Assembly: GCF_963662255.1 (NCBI RefSeq)
Contig: NC_085053.1
Span: 2,666,001 to 2,730,000 of the forward strand
Source of the DNA: Cinclus cinclus
Taxonomy: Eukaryota; Chordata; Aves; Passeriformes; Cinclidae
Direction: 5' to 3'
Length of the DNA stretch: 64,000 nt
Positions within the stretch are counted from its first letter, which is position 1. Each line of letters opens with the position of its first letter. The notes under the pieces are model-generated. The model saw only the letters and a program-made list of their open reading frames with translations. It was not told the origin of the DNA and did not search any database. Below, piece by piece: positions 24,441 to 35,042 of the stretch. Position numbers and translations under genes: made by a program.

Positions 24441-27400
24441 CTGCTTGTCCCGTCGCACTCTGGCTTCTGCTGCAGAAGGCAGCTGCAGCCATTCAAGCTG
24501 GGAGGTGTAAGACGAGCTTTTGCCAAGGGGCAGGGGGAGGCTCTGCTAAAATTCACAGCTCCTTCGCACAGCTCCCGCTGGTTTCCCAATGTGGTCCTGG
24601 CTGCTAAGGAGGTGAGACTTGCTGATCCAGCACGGTATCACATGCTCGAGGAAGAGGGGCTCAAGCTGGGACAAGTCCTGAGAAACCTATGGCTGTGTAA
24701 ATGGGGGCCACGCTTTGATCAGTGAGGGAAAAAAAAAATAAGCCTGATTGCACTTTTTTACCCCCCTGAAGTAAATTGCCAAGGAAATAAGGATATTTTC
24801 AGGCCCCTGCAACACTCCAGAGGCCGAGGGAAGGGACAGCTGAGACCTGTGGCTCCGGCTGATGGTCCTGCACACTGCATCCCTCATTCAGAGGCCCCAG
24901 AGATGCACAACCCCCCCCCTTTATTTGCTCCAAAACCATAGAATTAAACTTTGCTGGGAAATAGAACCTTGGATTTATTTTCTTCTCTGCTCTTCCTCTT
25001 TTGGAAAGGAAAAAAAGCCCCAACTCCTCACATCATTCATGATGGCCATGATTCTGTAGATCTGTGAAAATCAATCTGAAGATCACATCATCGATGGCTC
25101 CATAAATTGACTGAGTTCCAAGGGAACGTGTGGGAGGGAGGGAAAGAGAGTCTGGCCTAGGCCTGGCTTTAAAAAACCTCACCCCTGATCCCTATCCCTT
25201 GCACCCCAAGGATCACTGGTATCTCTGCTGGAGCCTGGAGATACCCAGGGTGTGTCACACCCATGCCAGGGTCCCTTGGGACAGCTCATCCACAAACTGC
25301 AGAGACGCCCAGCTCAGCTCTGCAATGCCTCCAAGCTGAGCACAGAGGGTGATTTGGGATTATTTTGGCTACAAATCACCCCTGCTGGGTTTCCACCCAC
25401 TCTCCCAGCCCTCCCAGCATCCAACTGCCCAATGCCAGGGACACCTGGAGAGTCCTGCTTTGGGGAGAGGGAGGTACCAGCTGGGAAAGGAGAGCAATTC
25501 ATGCTTTTGGCATTCATTTAGAAGCCAGAATTGTGTCGGTTTGGGGTTATTTTTAATTATCTACACAGAAATAGCAAAGTCAAATGAACAGTGGGCTCTT
25601 TCCTGCTCAGTGGAGTTTCAGCAGGAGATGGGATTGTGAGACAAGACAAGCTCAGCCCTGGCATCCCCTTGCTCCCTGCTGCTTGTAAAGCCAAAGGTGA
25701 CACAAAAGAGCTCCCCAAAACCTCCTGGGAGACAGCAAGTAGCAGCTGGCTCTTCTGTGCAGTGGTAGGGGTCAGTTTCCAGGGAATTCCGTGGGATTTC
25801 ACCTGCTCACCAGACCCCCTGCTCTCCCTGACATCTGGCAAGCACAGCCAGCGCAGATGTGCAGCGCTACAGCACCGAGCAAGGCAGATCAGTGTCCAGA
25901 GACAGAAATAAATGAGAAGAACAAAAAATAGAGGTGCTGAGCCAGGCCAGGCTGGTCCAACCCTTCAGGGAGAACAATCCTTGCGAGCACTTCCCACTTC
26001 CCTGGGGAACACAGTGGCTCTGGAAAAGGAGTGGGGTTTTATGGGGTTTTTTGTCGGTGGGGTGCTCACCTGTGGGAGTGAAAGGAATGAGGAATTTTTC
26101 CTTACAAACTGGTAGATAAAACTAGCACTGAGAGACAGAAGAAATGATGGGTGGGAAGGATTCCACTGTTTGATGAACAGAATGAGAGAGATTTGTCTTT
26201 ACAAACAAACTGTGGGTCTGCTGATAAATAAAGTTAGGTACGGAGAGATGAAAGAAACAATGGGAAGAAGCATAAATTCCACAGGAATTCCACTGATTGA
26301 CACAAGGAAAAGAAGAAGGGGGTGGGGGTGTTAGAAGGGGGTCTCAGGCAGTAAGCATTTTGGGAAGTGTGTGCCTCTCAAGTACCTCAGCCAACGGGGA
26401 AAGAGAGAGGGAAATGTGGCCAGGAAATTAGGATGAAAAGGAGGCTGCATCCTCTAAAAATTGGAGAGACCCCATGGGAAATGCCCAATGACCTCTCCCT
26501 TTATTAGAATAAAGTTACAGGACCCTTCTGTCTCCTTTTTGGACATAAACCTCTGATGCTGGTGGATTAATTTTCCTGATAGGGCAATGGATGCTCATGC
26601 CCGGGGGGATGCTCGCCTGTGGGGGGACGCTCCTCCACGGGGGAATGCTGTCCCAAGGAACCATCCGTGCTGCCAGCCCACGAGCCAGCAGCTCCCGGTG
26701 TGAGTAAGCACCTGCCCCACTTCAGAGCCCACACACATCCTTGGTGTGCTCCTAAGTGCCACCAGAGGAAGGAAAGGGAAGGAGGAGGAGGAGGATGAGG
26801 ATGAGGATGAGGATGAGAGCCACCCCGACGTCTCTGATCCGAGCCATCAACCGTGCCCCCAGCAGGAACAAACCCTGCCCCCTCACCCTTGAATGGATGG
26901 ATTTTAAATGTCTTGCTAGGTCAGGGAAAAGGAAGAGAAAAGGTTTTATTCTTTCAAGTTCCTGCCCCCCTCCTCTTGTCCTCTGCAACCCCGAGGGATT
27001 TGGGGTTTGCTCCAGCAGCCTCATAGCCCAAATTTCCCTTGTTTTGCTGGAGGAGTGAGCAAAGTCACCACCAGATGTTTGACCAAAGGACCAAAGCCAG
27101 GCTTCCCTTGCTGACATCCAGCCTATGAAATAATCCAGGAAGCCTTTAGGAAAGAGCCCATGCCTGCAGAGCTACAGATGCACCCGGTGCCATGGCCCTT
27201 CATTTGGCTTTGCAGGAGGGAAAGCGGGACAGAGACAGAGAGAAAAAAATCCAGTATGATAAGGTATCTTCCCAAGAAGGTCTTTTCCCAGGAGGAAGAG
27301 CCAGGTTACGGGGTGATGAACTGCAGCTGTCCCAGGACAGGGCTGTTATGTCCCCCAGGCACCTGGACATAAGCCAGGCCACGCACAGGGCTTGCTGCAG

Positions 27401-29284
27401 TGCTGGTACCAGGGGCTGGGATTGCTCCCACATCCCGGGAGCCTGGGCAGCTCCGCTGGGACTGGGATTTGGAAGGGTCCTGGAGCACGCAGGGCAAGGT
27501 GAAAGGAGCACACACAGACCAGGTTTTTGGGCTCTGGTGGCCCTGCCCCCAGCGGCTCCTCAAGGAGGAGCAGCTCTGGCACTTGTGGCAGCCGCACGCC
27601 AGCAGCATCTGCTTCTGGGGTACTTTTGTTCCCAATTTATCCCCTGTCTCCCGGAGCTATTATAAGCAGGTACAATCTGCATTGCCATTGTTATTCAGAT
27701 GATGAACAGATAATTTTAACCTTTCTGTTCCATTTGTCAAGGGGCTTTTTTTAGCCTCTGCGCCTGCCAGGTGGAGCTCTGGCTCTCCGACAGCGAAGGC
27801 TCCCCGTTTTGCAGCTCCAGTTTCCCTTGTGAGGGTGAAGCTCTGCCTCTGCATTGCTCTGGGTGCCTTCTTCATGGCCCCAGGTATCTTAGGGAATCTG
27901 GGGAAATGTGGTAGATGTGGTCAAGCACTCAAGTAGCTGCATTCACCACTCATCCTTGTATGAGCATCCGAGGTGGGGTTGCATGGGATGTCCATCAGAA
28001 ACCTGCACACTCCAAAGGGTTTCCGAGCTTTTGGAGCAGCTCATACTTACAACAGTCATTTCAAGGAATGTTAATGCAGCACTTCTGGCCCACACAGGAG
28101 GACATCCTCTCCTCAAACTGCTTCCAACAGCACTGCAAAGTCCTCAGTGCTGAAGGTGGCATCACCACCCTGCAGAGCCTTCCCCACAGTCAGGGCTGCA
28201 GATCACTTTTTTGGCTATAAAACGGGAACTTACTTCCCAGCCTGAAAAAATGCTGGGCTGTCATTGCATTTGTCGCCTCGGGAAGTGCTCTCAAAGCTGG
28301 GCCGTCTCCTGGATCTCTACACTTCCCACTGAAAACTTTTTATCACTTCATGAGCCAGAGAAGTGAAAACCAGATCTGTCAGCATTTTGGAAATAAAGGG
28401 AAATTTGCACAAAGTGAAGGGCAAGATAAAACCGGTTCCTACTACAGGTCATTTGGGCTTAGTCCTTGGTGGCACCACACTTGTGAACCACACAAGGTGT
28501 AAAAGCTCAGCTCAAGGTGGTCCAGAGAAGGTGACGGCCTTCATCTCTCCCTGAGCTCTTCTTGGCACAGTACTGGGAAAGAAGAGTGTCCTTGAAAAGT
28601 CATAAACCATCCCTGTCACCTGAGCTCAGTCTGGAGGCTGCCACAGGCTGCTGCCTCACCTCTGGCTGCTGGAGAAATTTTCATGCTTCAGACACTCCCG
28701 CAAAAAAAAGAAACATAAGGTGTGACTTTGCTTGACAACTCCCCCACAAGCTTTGAACGAGGCAACAGCATCTGCATCCACCTGGCATCTCTCGAGTGCG
28801 GGCACGGAGGGATAGCCAAGCTGTTTTGATGACCCAAAGGCACGGTTCCCAGCTGATCCCATCCCGCAGATCCCATCCTTTTCCAAGCTCGATGGTGCTC
28901 CCTTGCACTTCTCCAGTGATACGATGTCACCATGATGCTCTTGGCTTCCCCTGGCCAGTTTGTTGAAGTGCCACCATTAACAGCTCCTCGAGCTCCTGCC
29001 TCTGGGCTCTCCCAGCTCCCCCAGACCCCAGTACTCCTCAGCCCATGTGTCTGGAAGCAGCCAGGTCTGAGCCACAGCTACCCAGGATATCTCAAATATC
29101 CTCCCTGCCCCTCTCCTCCACAGGCCCCCACCCTGCTTGGGGCTGCAGAACACCCCATCCTGCATGATGGCAGGCTGTGTGCCTCCCACTCCTTCCAAGG
29201 GGACCTTTTGAAGGGTCCATGACGTTACCCAGAGTCCCCATGGCCCTGCCAGCACAGGGAGGGGGGTGCCAATGAGACCAAGTC
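24441..29284. other. Intergenic sequence between CACNA1E 3' end and CR1, no gene seen
   Basis: The stretch is unique apart from a (GAGGAT)-type repeat at 26777-26816. AATAAA on plus and minus strands near 26500 have no transcript evidence. If the CACNA1E 3' UTR is longer than proposed, part of this belongs to it. Confidence 0.55.
26777..26816 (+). repeat. (GAG/GAT)n purine-rich repeat
   Basis: Four GAGGAG-type triplets are followed by four GATGAG units. Confidence 0.9.
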
Positions 29285-29308
29285 TGCAGCGGTTCTTTAC
29301 AACAAGGT

Positions 29309-29314
29309 TTTATT
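29309..29314 (-). terminator. CACNA1E: Candidate poly(A) signal AATAAA for CACNA1E
   Basis: On the minus strand the sequence reads GAAAAATAAAACCTTGTTG. AATAAA is followed by a GU-containing stretch (CTTGTTGTAAAG) and later TTGGTCTCATTGG, suiting cleavage near 29285-29295. An ATTAAA at 32177-32172 is an alternative upstream signal with poorer context. Confidence 0.55.
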
Positions 29315-29620
29315 TTTCTTTCCTTTTGACAAAAAACATTGAGGAGTTGTACATCGTTGGTGGTCAGCTCGGTTCCCCATTTGGGTCCAAACGAGCACGT
29401 TATGTTACAACATCCCACCCCAGAGCCTGGGGGATGAAGGCAGAGCATCTCCCACCCACGGCTCCCACGGCCCCAGGAGACACCAGCCCCACACCGAGGG
29501 GGGGGTCTGCCATCCAAGGTCTCCTGGGGGGACAGGAGGATGGTGCTGGGACAGACAGCCTGAGGGGACAGCGGGCTGTGTGTGCCAGGGCTGCCACACC
29601 TCCTCGCACACCCACCACAG

Positions 29621-29637
29621 CCCCCCCCCCCCCCCCC
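29621..29637 (+). repeat. Poly(C) run, 17 bases
   Basis: There are 17 consecutive C on the plus strand, which is G17 in the CACNA1E mRNA sense inside the proposed 3' UTR. A run this long is prone to sequencing and replication slippage. Confidence 0.9.
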
Positions 29638-29979
29638 AGGAGATTGGCAGGGCTTTGAGTCCAGTCCCAGCACCGAACTGGGAACCAGTTGCATGCTACT
29701 GGTGAACTCCTGCCTGGGCAGGGCATGTCCTATGCAGGCAGAGGTTGAAATACATCCCCCTCCCCATCCTCCCTCCCGTGGCCCAGCATGGCCACAGCCA
29801 CCGACGGCGAGTGCAGTGACACGGTCTCGGTGACCGGGAGGTGGAGGAAATGTCCAAAAATCCACAGAGGAGAGACCGTACGGCAGCAAAGCCGAGTCCA
29901 GCGCCTTGGAGAGCAAGGCAGGGGCTGCAATGGTGCCTTCGGGCACAGTCCTTCCCGCGTTCTCCTGGGGGTTGTTTTT

Positions 29980-30088
29980 GGTTTCAGAGACGCGCTGTGG
30001 TGCCGCCGTGTCCCCGCAGCTCCCTGCCCGTCCCCCCGCCGCGGGAGCAGCGCTGCGGCAGAAGCGGGGCGTTTTGGGACCCTTTCCC

Positions 30089-30128
<40 letters not shown>

Positions 30129-30600
30129 GAGAGGGCTCTGTTTTGTTCCACACTGTTTCTGCACGGTAGTTAAACACGGGGCTGACATGCCAAAAAGCTC
30201 AGGTTCGGGCACTGCAGCCCCGCCCTGTGCCCCCACTGCGGAGCATCACCAACACCGCTCGCCGGCCCCATGCCGGGGCTGAGAGAAGAAAAGTGCCCCA
30301 AAAGCTCGAAATCCGCATGAAACGTGGCCCCGCTTCGAGAGCATCGCTGCCTCCCTCCCACCCGCCAGGCACAGACACAAAAAGCCGCCTCCTCCCCTCC
30401 CCGCGGGCTCTTACTCAGATCCCGCCGCATTGTCAGACGCCTCTCCGCATTTAGAAGGAGACGATACCGACACCTATATTTAGAGCAGGTACGGCATTGC
30501 CTTCCCCGGCCCCCAGCAGCACCGCGCCCCTGGTCCCCGATCCCACGCTGCCGGCCGGACCCGGCTCTCCCAAATTCCGCCACTGGGAATTCGCGGCTTC
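29980..30600. other. CpG-rich block inside the proposed 3' UTR
   Basis: The segment is clearly richer in G, C and CpG than the sequences on either side, with words such as CCGCCGCGGGAGCAGCGC, CTCGCCGGCC and CCGGCCGGACCCGG. It is interrupted by the A32 run. It could be an intragenic CpG island or just a GC-rich avian 3' UTR. No TATA or initiator can be assigned. Confidence 0.5.
30093..30124 (+). repeat. Poly(A) run, 32 bases (U tract in CACNA1E mRNA)
   Basis: There are 32 consecutive A on the plus strand, with no target-site duplication or element body next to it that I can recognise. On the minus strand it is a U32 tract within the proposed 3' UTR. Confidence 0.9.
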
Positions 30601-32216
30601 AGGGTGAAGCCACAAACTGCTCACGGGTGGCTGGAAGGGAACAGGTGATGCCCGTGTCCCCAGCCGCCACCAGGGAGCTTCCCCACGGCTGCATGGGACG
30701 GGGTTTGCCCTCAAGAGCCGAGAGCGGGGATGCAGCACCTGAGCCAAAGCTAGAGGGGCCTGCCTGTGGAATTTTTGGATCCCTGGGCAGGTGGAAGTGT
30801 CTGTTTGGGAAGCAGCAGGGACAGCAGAGGTGCCCCCACCATCGGGGACCACTGGAAGCAGGAGGAGCTTTGAGAGCCCTGATGGGTGCACAGGGGGCAC
30901 TTTGACCATTAGAAAGAGGGGGTTGGGTCCATGCACGAGCCCTGGAGCAGGAAGCCTTCGGAGCCACTGGGATTTGCTTCTCACAAAGCAGAGCTCCTTC
31001 GAGGGAGCTCACAAAGCGATCAGGGCAGGCGCTGATCTGCACATGCAGGAGCAGGGCAGTTTGTGCATCTTTCGGCCTGGAGAAGACAGGAGCTACCCAG
31101 GACCAAAGCAAAGCCTGGCCAGAGCTGCTGCTCAGCTGGACAACGGCCCCAAGGACCCAGACCACAACGACCTACAGCAAAGCAAAGCCATGGGCAGGAG
31201 GAAGGGCGGGGAGAGGGCTGTGCTGCCTTTACCTGCCCATCCCCACGTCCCATCTCCACACATGGCCACCACCACGCCTGGTCCGAACGCACCGAGCATC
31301 CCCCAGCCCACAGAGCGAGCCCTTCCCTGAGGCTCCAAAGGCACAGCACTCTCCAGCTCCCCAGGACCACGCTCCGGCTGGTGGCAGACACAGCTCATAG
31401 CAGAAACACACCACCAGTCACCAGGGTGAGCCACCCATCACCACAGGCCACCAGCAGCAGCTCCCCGGGCTGGCACCCACAGCATGGATCGTTGAGAGCT
31501 GACAGCACATAATTACCGGGTTAATTAATGACCGGCGCTGGAAGGTGACTCTGTTCTGCATTTCCAGCGTTTGCAGGAGGGCTGAGCCACCCTGTTCACC
31601 CCCTGGATGATGCCCTTGGACACCCATCTGCTCTCACACCGGGGCCATGGGGTCTGCACACCCAGCCCCCCACGGCAGCCCTTCTCCAAAGGGGTGCCAG
31701 GCCCCAGGAGAGGGCAGAGGCCGTGGCTACAGGGGAAACTGAGGCAGGCCTGGTGCCGAAGCCAGCCAGATCTGCCCGGAGGACAGATCTTAAAGTACAT
31801 CATGCACTCACAACATCTCCACTCCCCTGCAGACATGGATATCTTCCTTTCCCAGGAAAACAAGCAAAGAGGCCTCTGGGAGGTTTGCCATCACCCCCTT
31901 GGCACTGCTGGTGCCAAGCGAGCCGTACTCCTGGGGACAGCCCTGTCCTCATCCCTTGGGCATCCCACTCCTGCAGGCACTGAGCTGCCCAAGGAGCCCT
32001 CGCCTCAGCCACCTCTAACAGTGAAAATGCAATTCCCACCACTGGAAACACCTGGGAGAGGAAGCAAGGTGACATTCCCAATGCTCTGTACAGCAGCCCC
32101 CCGGGGGGGCTCGGTCCTGCCCCCACCAAAGCAGGGTGCAGGCAGCAGGAGTCCCAAGGGGCTCCCCAGCCTTTAATCAGATGATTAAAACAAATCTATG
32201 CATGTGTATATCTTTA

Positions 32217-32304
32217 TATATACAGCATATAAATATATATACACACACACCCCGTATATACACACACAGGCACACCTAGAGTTCTCCGTATATAAATAAA
32301 TATA
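32217..32304 (-). promoter_or_regulatory. CACNA1E: Cluster of Pumilio-like and AU-rich motifs in 3' UTR
   Basis: In mRNA sense, UGUAUAUA occurs three times (32262-32255, 32243-32236, 32224-32217), matching the Pumilio consensus UGUANAUA. Upstream of these, 32304-32289 contains AUUUAUUUA, which includes the AU-rich nonamer pattern UUAUUUA(U/A)(U/A). The whole block is a low-complexity TA/TG stretch, so chance formation is possible. Confidence 0.5.
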
Positions 32305-32715
32305 TGTCAAGAGGGAGACAGGATACATTCGGCAGCACTGAGCCCCCCCCAGCCCCAGTACAAACCAGTTTTGCCCCCTCTGGCAGCCAGAGTTGCTGTG
32401 GTCTGTCTGGGTGCACCCCAACCCCTCATCCCCTGCACCCCGCCATCGCATCTTGCCCCTTTCCCGGGCAGGATGAGACCCTCAGGGAGGGAAATTCAAA
32501 GCCACAGCATCACAAGCCCAAGCGACAGAGCAAAGGCCGCCTCTTCCATCCCTTTGCTGGGACTCTCCGGCCATAGGGAGCAAAAAACCATCGGGAGGAG
32601 CTTTCCCGGGGATCCCTCTTGGAACAGGGAGCGGGGCTGCGGCTGGGGGGGGTCTCCTTTGTCCCCCAGCACACGAGCCCGGCCGGGCGGCTCCGCCGCC
32701 CATCAAATGCTTCTC

Positions 32716-33046
32716 TGTGCAGAAAAAAAAAAGTGATAGTAATAAATGAAAGTCGACAGATTTTAATTTTTTTTTTTTTTTTGCACAAAGATTTTTTTTT
32801 TTCCTTTTCTTTTGTTGAGTTGTTTTTTTTTTTTTTTTGGTCGGTGGTTAATTTTTCCTTTTCCTTCCCCCTCCGTTGCGGTCGGTTTAGGTTGGGGTTT
32901 TTTTTTTTTTCTTTGTTTGTTTGTTTTTCGTTATTTTTTTCCTCTTTTTTTTCCCTCCCTCCCTCCCCCCTCCCCCCCGCTTTTGGTTTTTGGTGGTTTT
33001 TTTTTTTTTTTTTTTTTTTGTTTTGTTTTTTTTTTTTAAATTTTCA
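32716..33046 (-). repeat. A-rich low-complexity block in the 3' UTR (T-rich on plus strand)
   Basis: On the plus strand this block has T runs of up to 23 bases (about 32997-33019), with others near 32770, 32823, 32899 and 33026. In mRNA sense they are poly(A) tracts separated by short C- or G-containing words. It begins about 130 nt after the stop codon. Confidence 0.9.
32953..32978 (-). promoter_or_regulatory. CACNA1E: RNA G-quadruplex-type run in CACNA1E 3' UTR
   Basis: In mRNA sense the block consists of five G runs of 7, 6, 3, 3 and 3, separated by single A residues. It is flanked by A-rich sequence. Runs of three or more G with one-base loops are the classic pattern for a stable parallel G-quadruplex. 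Folding is not shown here. Confidence 0.6.
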
Positions 33047-33174
33047 TTCCCAGGCTTGGCGAAGAGCATGCATCGGAGAGAAGGGCAGCAGGGCGGGCGG
33101 GGTACGGGGCGGGGGGCAGCCGAGGTGGGGTCGGGTCGGGGGTTGCGGGGCGGGACGGCGGAGGGGGGCAGCTT

Positions 33175-33717
33175 CTAGCACTTGTCGTCTTCCTCGGTGT
33201 CGCTGAGCACGTCGATGCTGGCCCCGCACATGACGCCCTGCGCCGCTGCTCCTCGCCGCCGCCGCCGGTAGTGCCCATTGGGCATCTGCCAGCTGTGCCG
33301 CAGCGGCGGCGCCGAACCGATGGTGTTGGAGCGGCCAAGGCTGGTGGCCACGGCCGCCTCGAAGGTGAGCGTCTCCTCCTCACCGCAGTCTGAGGCGTGC
33401 GAGTCGTCGTGCAGCGCCAGGTAGGGCTCCGAGATGTAGCGCTGCGGCGTGGACTGCCGGCTCTGCTTCCCCGCCGGGGAGCTGGAAGACTCGGCCGGGC
33501 CGGCCGTGTTGGGATCCAGGGTGGAGGAGAGCAGCGGAGAGCCCCCCTCGCTCTCGTCGGCGGGGGGAGAGGTGTCCCCGGCGTGTCGCAGCATGGAGGC
33601 GTAGGACAGCAAGGGGCGAGGCTTGGGGGGCACCGGCGGCAGCTGGCGGCGGCCTCGCCGGGGAGTGCTGGTGTCCGAGATGGAGGGGATGGAGCTTTCG
33701 CTCAGGGAGCCCATGCC
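33175..33717 (-). CDS. CACNA1E: CACNA1E last coding exon, distal C-terminus and stop
   Basis: The coding part is 543 nt: 180 residues and a TAG stop. It begins [20 protein letters not shown] after a TTGCAG acceptor. [12 protein letters not shown] fits the RxLPxxP pattern bound by RIM-binding-protein SH3 domains in Cav2 tails. [36 protein letters not shown] and [16 protein letters not shown] are near-identical to mammalian Cav2.3. The protein ends SDTEEDDKC and lacks the DxWC PDZ ligand of Cav2.1 and Cav2.2. The middle ([13 protein letters not shown] to PAGKQSRQ) is more diverged. Confidence 0.98.
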   Translation of the reverse strand, partial: GMGSLSESSIPSISDTSTPRRGRRQLPPVPPKPRPLLSYASMLRHAGDTSPPADESEGGSPLLSSTLDPNTAGPAESSSSPAGKQSRQSTPQRYISEPYLALHDDSHASDCGEEETLTFEAAVATSLGRSNTIGSAPPLRHSWQMPNGHYRRRRRGAAAQGVMCGASIDVLSDTEEDDKC

Positions 33718-33887
33718 CTGCAACGCACCGGGACACGCTGGGGAATGAAGGCAGCGGCACGCCGCACCGCACCCTCTCTCCCCGCACCCTGGGCTCCTGT
33801 AGAATCCTGTCTTGAAAGGATGATTCTGCCCCATCCCTGCCTCGGGGTTTGCCTGCCGAGGGCAGAGCTCGAGGTGGCCTGCAGCTT

Positions 33888-34190
33888 CCTCACAAAGGGA
33901 AGCTGATCACCACTGATCTCCGTGGTGGCCAAGGCGACAGCGTGAAGCTGCGTCCGGGGAGGTTGAGGTTGGATATTAGGAAAAGGTGCTTCACCCGGAG
34001 GGTGGTGAGGCATTGGAAAAGGCTCCCCAAGGCAGAGGTCACGGCACCAAGACCGACAGAGCTCAAGATGCATTCAGACAATGCTCTCAGGTGCATGGTG
34101 GGATTCCTGGGGCTGTCCTGTTCAGGGACAAGAGTTGGACTTGATGATCCTTGTGCTCTGTTCCAGCTCAGGATATTCTATGATTCCACG
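33888..34190 (+). mobile_element. CR1 fragment in last CACNA1E intron
   Basis: AGGTTGGATATTAGGAAAAG, GAGTTGGACTTGATGATCCT and TATTCTATGATTCC mark a sense-strand CR1 of about 300 bp. It is antisense to CACNA1E. Confidence 0.93.
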
Positions 34191-34579
34191 CTCTTGGTGG
34201 TCAAAAGCAAAAAGCACTCCTAAACCCACTATCAGAAGAGCTGATGGCTCGCCATCTGCTGCTCTCCATAGGTGGCATCTCCATGGGTGGCTTCAAGCTC
34301 ACTCAAGCACTGGCACCTCCAGGCTTGTGTGGCTGGGACACCTAGACCTTGGCAGGCACCGGACGCCACAGCAGCAGGAGGATCAGCGTGAGACCCACCC
34401 CTGTCCCCAAATGCCCTGCAGGGTGCCCGAGCAGCCCCAACCCGCTCAGCTCATGGGAGACACAGAGATGCCACCACCAGGAGATGAGATGGTTCAGAGC
34501 TCCCAGAATTGGGGCTTATCTTCCCGGTTTTGGCAAGGAGCTTCTCCTTTATGCTTAAGAAGGGATCTCTGTCACCCAC

Positions 34580-34770
34580 CTGCCTGCTGGGCGTCTGTGA
34601 CCTGCCCTCGCTGGGTGACCGGGACTCACGCCGCCGCTCCGGTGACTCCTCCTGCGCCTGGGGACTCCTCTCCTCGGAGTTGCAGCGGGAGATGTCAGGG
34701 GACAGCAGGTGCTTGCGCTCTTTGGATCGGCCCCGCTCCCTGCCAGAGCGGTGCCCCTCGGACCGGTGGC
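34580..34770 (-). CDS. CACNA1E: CACNA1E exon, Arg/Ser-rich C-tail segment
   Basis: This 191-nt exon encodes [60 protein letters not shown] and SRQ. It is an RS-like, probably disordered segment, rich in charge. The acceptor is CCGCAG and the donor GTGGGT. Human Cav2.3 shares [10 protein letters not shown] and [12 protein letters not shown] as I recall them. Confidence 0.95.
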
Positions 34771-34861
34771 CTGCGGGATGCCCACGTCAGTCCCCACCAT
34801 CCCCTCTGCAGCAGCAGGGACCCCTCGGCTCGAGGGGTTTTTGGGGATCTTTTGGGCTCAC

Positions 34862-35042
34862 CCGAGTCAGCGTTGAGGCGCCGGGCGGACAGCTGGAGTG
34901 AGGAGTGGTAGCTGCGCCGGCGGGACTTGTAGGTGTTGTCACTGCTGCGCTCCATGGAGAACTCATCCAGCCAGGAGCTGTTGGGCCGCTTGTCCCGGAT
35001 GGTGGAGAATGATCTCCGCATGGAGCTGGTGTCTGTCACCAC
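34862..35042 (-). CDS. CACNA1E: CACNA1E exon, basic Ser-rich C-tail segment
   Basis: This 181-nt exon encodes 60 residues plus the first base of a Gly codon: [60 protein letters not shown]. It is rich in Ser next to Arg ([13 protein letters not shown]), plausible kinase sites, but none is proven here. The donor (GTGAGC) opens a 91-bp intron. Confidence 0.96.

Larger units (their letters stand above)
29285..33174 (-). other. CACNA1E: Probable CACNA1E 3' UTR
   Basis: This is the interval from the stop codon to the first well-placed AATAAA. In mRNA sense it starts C-rich, then has long A tracts (33046-32716), a G-run block (32978-32953), an AU/UG-rich cluster (32304-32205), a GC- and CpG-rich stretch (about 30600-29980) interrupted by a 32-nt U tract, and a final AU-rich end. 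The length, about 3.9 kb, is inferred; mammalian CACNA1E also has a long 3' UTR. Open frames here on both strands are not convincing genes. Confidence 0.6.

Noticed and set aside
26500..26513. Overlapping AATAAA signals on both strands as gene ends
   Set aside because: No adjoining gene or downstream element can be defined; isolated hexamers are expected by chance.
29092..29946. 284-codon minus-strand frame
   Set aside because: It lies across the proposed end of the CACNA1E 3' UTR, is low complexity (Gly and Pro runs from the C17 tract) and resembles no family.
32619..33206. 195-codon plus-strand Phe-rich frame
   Set aside because: It is the translation of the T-rich complement of the 3' UTR A tracts.
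33718..33834. Extension of the last coding exon upstream as a longer open frame starting at 33834
   Set aside because: The TTGCAG acceptor at 33718-33723 and the conserved start GMGSLSESS show the real exon boundary; the extension is intron.
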